Source of the DNA: an uncultured Clostridia bacterium
Lineage (GTDB): Bacteria > Bacillota > Clostridia > Saccharofermentanales > DTU023
Direction of reading: 5' to 3'
DNA length: 24,515 nt
NCBI GenBank assembly: GCA_947254895.1
Contig: CAMYEY010000014.1
Span: forward strand, 1 to 24,515
A model generated the notes under the pieces. The model searched no databases. It saw only the letters and a program-made list of their open reading frames with translations, and was not told the origin of the DNA. The position numbers and the translations under genes are program-made. Shown here piece after piece: positions 7,945-13,365 of the stretch. The first letter of the stretch is position 1. The number at the start of each line of letters is the position of its first letter.

Positions 7945-9708
7945 CTAGTCCAGGTCTAAACTATTTACATCAATGGCCCTTTGGCTAGTTTGCTTGAGGT
8001 CCTCCTCGGTGAGCTTATCTTCTGCCACCGGTGAGTAAAAATCGACCGTAACTCGGTCCCCTACCTTGAGAAAGGGGAGCTTGCTGGACAGGTTGATGGG
8101 GGCTGAAAAGACCTGCTTTTCAAAATAGCGGTCAGCCGGGGATTTGTTTCCGGCCTGTTGACCCATATCAAGCATGAAATAGTAGTAGCTATTCCCCTCG
8201 ATAGTGACAGACTGAACCGCCTTAACCTTACCGGTCAAAGATTTTTCGTGACCTGCCTTATCGGTCGTATCAGGCTCATTCCTCAAACGTGAATTTTGGC
8301 TGATTTCATAGTTCCGCATAGCCTCTTTGATCGAAGCCCCAACTCCGGTTGTTTGGTAGCTTTGGGCATCCACTAGGGCATACATCTTAACCAGAGAAGC
8401 CTGGTCCTTAAGGGCCATACAGTAGGTGGGACGGCCGCTGATATTGAGCAAGATGGGGATCGTTGCCTGGTAGCCTTTTTCTTGGACGGCACCTTCAGCA
8501 GACCGCATGGCCGAACTTTCATCGGCAGAAGCTACAGCATAATATTTGGTTTCCTTGGTCCTGAGATTTACCAAGACAAAGCCCAGGTTAGAATTATCTT
8601 CAGTCGAAACCGAGGTAATCCCTGTATAGAGGTAAACGTCATCGTCGATCGCTAGATAATTATAGAGGGCAGTAGCTTGGAGGACACCCTTTTGACCTAT
8701 ATAGGCATTGAAAAAGCCGTCTTGGTATTGGCCATAATAGTTGATTTGGCGGAGCACCATATCGGCCGGATAAACCCGGTCAACCCAGGTCGGGATCGAA
8801 CCTACATCATATTTAGTGGTTTCACCCGTCAGGGCATTACAGAGGATGACGGCTTTAACATCGCGACCGCCAAACCAGCCGGCCCGGGGGCTGATGACCG
8901 GAGTTACCCAGTAAGGAGTCCCGCTCTCGTCAATCTCCATGACAGGCTCGTCCAAGATATCAAAGGGGTAACAGAGGCGGAGATGGCGGTTAATATTGCG
9001 GAAAAGAGGTTCAGCATGGGAATATTTCATGCCTGAAGCGAGGGACTGTAAGGTGACCGCTGAATCAATCATATCAACCCGGATAATTCTAGGAAGTCCC
9101 TCTGACCGATTATTGAACCACTTAATCACGTCCCCATAGCGGAGAGGGGTAACTCTGACCGGACGCCCTTGAAAATTGATTTGAGTATAGTCGGGGTCAA
9201 CCTCAAATTGCGAAACCAGGTCAGCGATTTCACCCATTTTCTTACTGCCCAGACGCTGGGCTGTGTCCCGGTCGACCGTGGGGATTTCGGTAAAATCAAT
9301 TTCGGCAATATTCCCTGAAAAATCTCCCGGTTCAACCTGCAGAAGGTTGGCGTATTGCTTGGAACGGAAGATCTCCAGAGAACCCAGGCGAAGGAGGCCG
9401 TAGACAAAAATGAGAAGGACGGGGATCCACAAAAGACCCAGGCCGCCGGTCCTTTTACCAAAATTGCGAAAAGACCTGACAGAGGCTTTCCTCAAAAGGC
9501 CCAGACTGTCAAAAAAGTTTTTGGGTTGCCTATCCTTGGCAACTAGCTTGTAGACAGCAATCGGCAAGATGATCAAGGCCAGCAAGATGATAAATTCGAT
9601 GAAAGCCCGCTTGTCGTGGAGGTTTATGGGGGTCAGGGTGATCAGCCAGTAAACCACGGCAAAGAGGAGCAGGGAGATATAGTAAAATGTAAAATATTTT
9701 TTAGACAT
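7945..9708 (-). CDS. Membrane-anchored protein of unknown function, 587 aa
   Basis: Not recognised as a named family. Three hydrophobic segments are visible at about residues 5-25 (FTFYYISLLLFAVVYWLITL), 35-56 and 88-108, followed by about 480 mostly hydrophilic residues, probably outside the cell. The soluble part has motif-like stretches: IPTVDRDTAQRLGSKKMGEI near residues 142-161, WVDRVY, DDDVYLYTGITSV, ESSAMRSAEGAVQEKGY and ISGRPTYCMALKD. The density of such stretches and the lack of low-complexity sequence suggest a conserved folded domain. There are no obvious catalytic motifs, CxxC pairs or sorting signal. A GAGGTAAC ribosome binding site precedes ATG 9708. It is divergent from murT, and a 17-bp palindrome overlaps its predicted promoter. 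A cell-envelope role is a guess from topology and neighbours only. Confidence 0.8.
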   Translation of the reverse strand: MSKKYFTFYYISLLLFAVVYWLITLTPINLHDKRAFIEFIILLALIILPIAVYKLVAKDRQPKNFFDSLGLLRKASVRSFRNFGKRTGGLGLLWIPVLLIFVYGLLRLGSLEIFRSKQYANLLQVEPGDFSGNIAEIDFTEIPTVDRDTAQRLGSKKMGEIADLVSQFEVDPDYTQINFQGRPVRVTPLRYGDVIKWFNNRSEGLPRIIRVDMIDSAVTLQSLASGMKYSHAEPLFRNINRHLRLCYPFDILDEPVMEIDESGTPYWVTPVISPRAGWFGGRDVKAVILCNALTGETTKYDVGSIPTWVDRVYPADMVLRQINYYGQYQDGFFNAYIGQKGVLQATALYNYLAIDDDVYLYTGITSVSTEDNSNLGFVLVNLRTKETKYYAVASADESSAMRSAEGAVQEKGYQATIPILLNISGRPTYCMALKDQASLVKMYALVDAQSYQTTGVGASIKEAMRNYEISQNSRLRNEPDTTDKAGHEKSLTGKVKAVQSVTIEGNSYYYFMLDMGQQAGNKSPADRYFEKQVFSAPINLSSKLPFLKVGDRVTVDFYSPVAEDKLTEEDLKQTSQRAIDVNSLDLD

Positions 9709-9756
9709 AAGTTACCTCTAAATTTTTTAGCTATTTGTTCAAACTTATAACGATTT

Positions 9757-9786
9757 ATTATAGACTAGACAGATCCGGTAAGTCTA
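9757..9786 (-). promoter_or_regulatory. Probable promoter of the 587-aa membrane protein gene
   Basis: Read on the minus strand: TAGACT (9786-9781), 18-bp spacer, then TATAAT (9762-9757), a perfect -10. Transcription would start near 9750, leaving about a 40-nt leader before ATG 9708. The -35 lies inside the palindrome at 9777-9793. Confidence 0.45.
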
Positions 9787-9793
9787 ACTTACC
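9777..9793. promoter_or_regulatory. 17-bp palindromic operator candidate
   Basis: GGTAAGT-CTA-ACTTACC has perfect 7-bp arms and a 3-bp centre. It overlaps the -35 of the minus-strand promoter and lies 20 bp upstream of the murT start, so a bound protein could affect both divergent genes. Alternatively it could form a short hairpin in the murT leader. The cognate regulator is unknown. Confidence 0.45.
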
Positions 9794-9813
9794 CTGCTAA
9801 AGTGAGGTTTTTG

Positions 9814-11214
9814 ATGAAAAAATTACTAATATATTGTCTAGCAAAAATTTTGATTTTTCTACAAAGTTTCGGCAAGGGTGGAACCAGTTTCCCGGGTAAA
9901 GTGGCTCTCCGCCTCAAGCCAGACCTTTTAAGTGACTTTAAATTGCCCGAGGAAAGCCTATTGGTTACAGGGACCAATGGTAAAACCTCGGTAGCCAATA
10001 TGGTTGCGGGACTTGGCCGGGCGGCAGGCTACCGGGTTTGCCATAACAGCGAGGGGGCTAATATGGCCCAAGGAATCCTTACCCAGCTCCTTAAGTCGGC
10101 CAACCATAAATTGGAAGTCCAGGCAGACCTCCTGGTCCTGGAAGTGGACGAGCTGACCCTGGTTAAGCTGGCTTCGCAACTAGCCCCAAAGGCCGTCCTC
10201 CTGACCAACCTCTTCGACGACCAAGTCGACCGCTATGGAGACAAGATGGACCTGGCCGACAAACTGGCAGCTGCTATCCCTGACCAGACCTGCCTATTAG
10301 TCAACGGCGATGACCCTGTCTTGGTCTACCTGGCTCAGAAATTTTCAAACTGTGCTTTAGATCGACCTGGTCCCGTGCTGGGTGGGAATGATGAGTTGCT
10401 CAGCCGGTCCGGAAAACAGTCGGTATCTAAACCCATCTACTACGGCTTTGCCCCGGTCAGCTTAGACGAGGACAAAAGGAGTAACTTTACCGACATCAGT
10501 TGTCCGGTCTGTGGACAAATTTTAAAATACAGCGAGCAATATTATGAGGGCCTTGGCAAGTTTACCTGTAGCTGCGGCTTCGCTTCACCAGACCTCGACT
10601 TTGCAGCCGAGAACATCAGTTTGGACCGATCTGAGTTCAGTTTATTGGGCCAGTGCTACCGCTTTGCCCACGGGCAAGTTTACCAGGCCTACAACCTTTT
10701 AGCTGCCCTTAGTTATGGTAGCCACCTAGGCCTTGATCGTCAGTGCATGGTTCAAGCTGTCAGCTGCCAACCCAAGTTGGCCGGCCGCTTTGAACACTTA
10801 CCATTTGGCGGCCGTGAAGCTTGGTTAAACCTAGTTAAAAACCCGGCCGGCCTCAACCAGTCCCTAGCCTTTATCTCTGACAACCTAGCCTTATTGCCCT
10901 CTGATCAAAAAGCCGAGCTTTTTATAGGCTTTAACCGGCAACCGGCTGACGGCCGAGATGGAAGTTGGATTTCTTCCGGTCACTATAGCCTCCTGCTCAA
11001 GCCTGAGCTAAGTCGGATTTACCTGGCGGGAGAACTAGCAGATGACCTGGAAAAAGTCCTTTTAGACCAAGGCTTTAAACAAGATTGCTTGGTGAAGGTA
11101 TCGGATTTGAAACTTGCCCTCGATACATTGGTCGGAAGTTCGACAAAACCCTACTTTCTAAGCAACTTTACCTACCTATCCGGTCTCAGAGAGGCCATCC
11201 TCAAAATGTCTTGA
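9814..11214 (+). CDS. murT: MurT-like Mur ligase (lipid II isoglutaminyl synthase subunit)
   Basis: MurT works with the glutamine amidotransferase GatD to amidate D-Glu of the lipid II stem peptide. About 466 residues. Visible: P-loop LLVTGTNGKTSVANM near residues 50-64, a Mur-ligase central domain, a zinc-ribbon-like insertion with C230xxC233 and C252xC254, and a C-terminal DUF1727-type domain containing PADGRDGSW (377-385). ATG 9814 is preferred over GTG 9802 because the GTG falls inside the likely Shine-Dalgarno (GTGAGG, 9802-9807). gatD, usually the next gene, is absent: a tRNA gene and the accessory islet follow. From memory, MurT proteins have WIWD or similar after DGRD-x-S; here it is WISSG. 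It may use a distant GatD or be a divergent paralogue. Confidence 0.85.
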   Translation: MKKLLIYCLAKILIFLQSFGKGGTSFPGKVALRLKPDLLSDFKLPEESLLVTGTNGKTSVANMVAGLGRAAGYRVCHNSEGANMAQGILTQLLKSANHKLEVQADLLVLEVDELTLVKLASQLAPKAVLLTNLFDDQVDRYGDKMDLADKLAAAIPDQTCLLVNGDDPVLVYLAQKFSNCALDRPGPVLGGNDELLSRSGKQSVSKPIYYGFAPVSLDEDKRSNFTDISCPVCGQILKYSEQYYEGLGKFTCSCGFASPDLDFAAENISLDRSEFSLLGQCYRFAHGQVYQAYNLLAALSYGSHLGLDRQCMVQAVSCQPKLAGRFEHLPFGGREAWLNLVKNPAGLNQSLAFISDNLALLPSDQKAELFIGFNRQPADGRDGSWISSGHYSLLLKPELSRIYLAGELADDLEKVLLDQGFKQDCLVKVSDLKLALDTLVGSSTKPYFLSNFTYLSGLREAILKMS

Positions 11215-11313
11215 TTTGGATTTGACTAGACTACTCGGGTGCTTGGGTACCAGGGTGCAGATTTTTTTGTTTATTCACTACGCTTTTGCGGGTTTGACTG
11301 TGAGGCAAATACA

Positions 11314-11346
11314 AAAGAGGGTCCGGCAGATTACTGAACCCTCTTT
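11314..11346. terminator. Intrinsic terminator of tRNA-Arg, possibly also of murT
   Basis: AAAGAGGGT (11314-11322) pairs with ACCCTCTTT (11338-11346) around a 15-nt loop. On the minus strand the stem is followed by TTTTGTATTTG just past the tRNA 3' end; on the plus strand by TTTCTTCT about 130 bp after murT. A T7 run at 11262-11268 after a weak stem is a poorer alternative for murT. Confidence 0.7.
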
Positions 11347-11354
11347 CTTCTACA

Positions 11355-11429
11355 TGGCGCTCCGAGCAGGAATTGAACCCGCATCAGCAGCTCCGGAAAC
11401 TGCTGTCTTATCCATTGGACCATCGGAGC
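11355..11429 (-). tRNA. tRNA-Arg (anticodon CCG)
   Basis: Read on the minus strand, the acceptor stem GCTCCGA pairs with TCGGAGC, discriminator G is followed by an encoded CCA. The anticodon stem GCAGT/GCTGC encloses loop TTCCGGA, giving anticodon CCG with U33 before it. The T arm is GCGGG-TTCAATT-CCTGC. The variable loop is short, as expected for Arg. The total is 75 nt with CCA. It decodes the CGG codon. Cloverleaf fitting was by eye. Confidence 0.93.
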
Positions 11430-11479
11430 AAAGTGCTCATCTTGGCTGAACTTTTCGGTTCAGCTCAGAAGCACCCCCT

Positions 11480-11508
11480 ATTCTAATCAAAAGTTGCCCC
11501 GATGACAA
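11480..11508 (-). promoter_or_regulatory. Promoter of tRNA-Arg
   Basis: On the minus strand: TTGTCA (11508-11503), 17-bp spacer, TAGAAT (11485-11480). Both boxes match five of six consensus bases. The start near 11473 leaves about a 44-nt precursor leader before the tRNA 5' end. That leader contains a perfect hairpin, GCTGAAC (11445-11451) / GTTCAGC (11458-11464). Confidence 0.7.
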
Positions 11509-11540
11509 GGACTGTTTGTTGCATCCGACAGAAAAGTAAG

Positions 11541-11653
11541 GATGGTAAGGATTTTAAAGTTACGATCTTACTAAAATCGCCTCTGGACGGCCTCTTCTGG
11601 TTAAAAAAGAAAGATGGTAATACTTTTCAAATTACGATCTTACTAAAATCGCC
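11541..11653 (+). repeat. Dispersed repeat family, left array (copies A and B)
   Basis: Two direct copies of a 41-bp unit, 11541-11581 and 11613-11653, agree at 36 of 41 positions and start exactly 72 bp apart. Each begins GATGGTAA, has 11 variable bases, then TTACGATCTTACTAAAATCG. The ends GATGGTAA and TTACGATC are an imperfect inverted repeat. Related copies lie at 12966-13106 on the other side of the transporter gene. Together with the promoter above, this accounts for most of the gene-free stretch 11430-11799. Confidence 0.85.
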
Positions 11654-11799
11654 AAGCCAAAATCTATTCCAACATAATCGCCGAAATCTGGCCCCAACAG
11701 GCTGGAAAAAACAAAAGGAAAACAATCCCATATTCCAAAAGATGACAAAAATTTGGATTAATAGTTTAATGCTAGTATTGCACGAGGAGGACGCTGAGA

Positions 11800-12828
11800 A
11801 TGCTGACCAAAAACACAAAAACAATAAAATTTTTATTAGGCTTAGGACTTACCTTTTTGATAGCCGGCCTGGCCGCTATCTTGGAAGACTTATTACCAAT
11901 CCACATGATAGGAGCCTCTGTGATCGCCCTCTTTATGGGTATGATCGTCAATCATTTTTATAGCCCTCAAGGTGATGTAGAAAAGGGCGTTCGCTTTACC
12001 TCAAAAAGACTTTTGAAATTAGCTATTATCCTCCTGGGAGCATCCTTAAACATCAGTATGGTCCTGCAAGTCGGAAAACTCTCCTTGCTTGTCATGGTAT
12101 TCACTTTGTTAACTTGTTTTGGAGCCGGATACTTTTTAGGAAAAGGACTTGATTTGAATTGGAAAATGTCCAACCTCATTTCTGCCGGAACCGGCATATG
12201 TGGTGGTTCGGCCATCGCCTCTATCGCCCCGGTTATTGAAGCAAGCGATCTTGACATTGCTTTTGCTATGAGTGCCACCTTTATCTTTGATATGTTTATG
12301 ATTGTTCTTTTCCCCATCATGGGAAAAGCCCTGGGACTATCAGATATTCAATACGGACTCTGGACAGGCACAGCCGTAAATGATACATCTTCCGTGGTGG
12401 CCGCTGGCTACGCTTTTTCTGAAGGAGCAGGGGACTTTGCCACCATGGTAAAGTTGACCAGGACCTTGTCCATCATTCCGACAGTTTTAATTTTTGCCCT
12501 GATCAATGCAAGGCTATCACGTAAAAAACAGACCTTTATTGAAACGGAGAAAAGCGTTCACTTTGGTAAAATCATTCCTTGGTTTATCTTAGCTTTTTTA
12601 GTGATGGTTTCTATCAACAGTGCCGGTTTTATTTCGGCACAACTGTCACATTCCCTCAAAGTTGTCTCCAAGTTTTTGATGGTAGCTGCCCTGGCTTCTA
12701 TAGGCCTCAACACAAGCTTGAAAGACATGAAAAAAGCCGGCCTCAAGCCCATGCTCCATGGCTTTATCATTTCCTTGTTAGTAATCGTCGTGGCGATCGC
12801 TGTCATTTACTGGATGAAGGTCAGTTGA
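11800..12828 (+). CDS. yeiH: YeiH/UPF0324-family membrane transporter (putative sulfate exporter family)
   Basis: A 342-residue, strongly hydrophobic protein with about 9-10 membrane segments. It matches the YeiH family by length, by the N-terminal pattern GASVIALFMGMIVN, by LLKLAIILLGASLNISMV, and by the re-entrant-like GTGICGGSAIASIAPVIEA and TGTAVNDTSSVVAAGYAFS. The family is commonly annotated as a putative sulfate exporter; the real substrate is uncertain. ATG 11800 has GGAGG at 11786-11790. An overlapping frame at 11502-11963 is non-coding in my view. Codon choice looks more A/T-rich than neighbouring genes (by eye). It lies between two arrays of the same short repeat and next to a tRNA gene and a toxin remnant, which suggests acquisition as an islet. 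Confidence 0.9.
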   Translation: MLTKNTKTIKFLLGLGLTFLIAGLAAILEDLLPIHMIGASVIALFMGMIVNHFYSPQGDVEKGVRFTSKRLLKLAIILLGASLNISMVLQVGKLSLLVMVFTLLTCFGAGYFLGKGLDLNWKMSNLISAGTGICGGSAIASIAPVIEASDLDIAFAMSATFIFDMFMIVLFPIMGKALGLSDIQYGLWTGTAVNDTSSVVAAGYAFSEGAGDFATMVKLTRTLSIIPTVLIFALINARLSRKKQTFIETEKSVHFGKIIPWFILAFLVMVSINSAGFISAQLSHSLKVVSKFLMVAALASIGLNTSLKDMKKAGLKPMLHGFIISLLVIVVAIAVIYWMKVS

Positions 12829-12850
12829 TTTTACGAGCCAGGGACCTGTA

Positions 12851-12973
12851 ATGGGGACCTATAAAGTACGAATTACAAGACAAGCAAAAGAACAGCTAAT
12901 GCTGATCCGGGACTATATAGCTACAGAATTACAGGAACCCCTACTAGCTCTGGTACTAATAACAAGATGGTAA
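12851..12973 (+). pseudogene. RelE/ParE-family toxin remnant (N-terminal fragment)
   Basis: ATG 12851 opens a 40-residue frame. Its first part, YKVRITRQAKEQLMLIRDYI, followed by ATELQEP and A-L, fits the start of RelE/ParE toxins (Y-x-V-x-I-T-x-x-A, then D-x-x-x-I-x-x-Y-I-x-x-x-L-x-x-P-x-x-A). Full toxins are about 90-100 residues with catalytic residues in the missing C-terminal half. The frame ends at TAA 12971, which lies inside repeat copy C (starting 12966), so the repeat marks the break. No antitoxin gene precedes it; the transporter stop is 22 bp upstream. A functional toxin is not expected. The identification rests on about 35 residues. Confidence 0.55.
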
Positions 12974-13122
12974 TTTAAAATTCGTTACGATCTTTCTTTT
13001 TTGACCAACTAGACTTTAATCCTGGTGGCTTTAGCAAGATGGTAAGTTTCAAATCGTTACGAACTTAACTTTTCTGCCAGTCAGTAATTTTAAAATTGTT
13101 ACCATCCTGGCTTTTCTGCCAG
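12966..13122. repeat. Dispersed repeat family, right array (copies C, D and inverted E)
   Basis: Copy C (12966-12992) and copy D (13038-13064) are in + orientation, again 72 bp apart, each GATGGTAA-N11-TTACGA(T/A)C. Copy E (13080-13106) is inverted: on the minus strand GATGGTAA-N11-TTACTGAC. Copy E is bracketed by a 12-bp direct repeat CTTTTCTGCCAG at 13069-13080 and 13111-13122. On the minus strand TGGCAGAAAAG precedes copy E; a related GACAGAAAAG precedes copy A in + orientation, so the full unit extends 5' of GATGGTAA. Confidence 0.8.
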
Positions 13123-13187
13123 CTGTGAGCAAAACTAGCTATATGAACACAGTCAGGCGTGAGCCATAAATAAGCCAAGCCACCTAT

Positions 13188-13257
13188 GAACCCAGCCAAA
13201 CCTGGCCGAACCCAACCAAGCCCGGCCAAACCCAGCCGAGACCCGGCAAGCAACCAA
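13188..13257 (+). repeat. 10-bp tandem repeat (minisatellite), about 5-7 units
   Basis: Successive 10-mers from 13188 read GAACCCAGCC, AAACCTGGCC, GAACCCAACC, AAGCCCGGCC, AAACCCAGCC, then two degenerate units to 13257. Consensus is RARCCYRRCC. The array ends 3 bp before the -35 of the hppA promoter. The stretch 13123-13187 holds nothing I could identify. Confidence 0.85.
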
Positions 13258-13260
13258 GAT

Positions 13261-13289
13261 TTGAGTTAACTGGAGCAGAGGAATACAAT
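13261..13289 (+). promoter_or_regulatory. Promoter of hppA
   Basis: TTGAGT (13261-13266), 17-bp spacer, TACAAT (13284-13289). The start near 13296 leaves about a 70-nt leader before ATG 13366. The leader contains a tandem CTTAACAG duplication at 13338-13353. Confidence 0.6.
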
Positions 13290-13365
13290 GTACAGAGCAT
13301 GCGCGACAGCCTGGGCCTCTATGCCTGAGTTTGCCCGCTTAACAGCTTAACAGAGGGAGAAGTAT

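Noticed and set aside
11502..11963. 153-residue open frame with a repeated peptide (KDGKDFKVT and KDGNTFQIT)
   Set aside because: The peptide repetition is just the 72-bp (24-codon) DNA repeat read in frame. There is no ribosome binding site and the 3' part overlaps the yeiH gene in another frame.
11541..13122. CRISPR array
   Set aside because: Only two to three copies per side, with degenerate repeat sequences, one inverted copy and no cas genes. The internal inverted structure fits a REP/MITE-like element better.
13188..13257. G-quadruplex on the minus strand of the 10-bp repeat
   Set aside because: G-runs are mostly two bases with irregular spacing; the tandem repeat explains the G-richness.
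13288..13350. 20-codon leader peptide before hppA (starts ATG 13288)
   Set aside because: The ATG overlaps the predicted -10 box, so it would precede the transcription start.
11355..13365. Integrase attachment sites next to tRNA-Arg
   Set aside because: No second copy of the tRNA 3' end was found by eye in the interval and no integrase gene is present.
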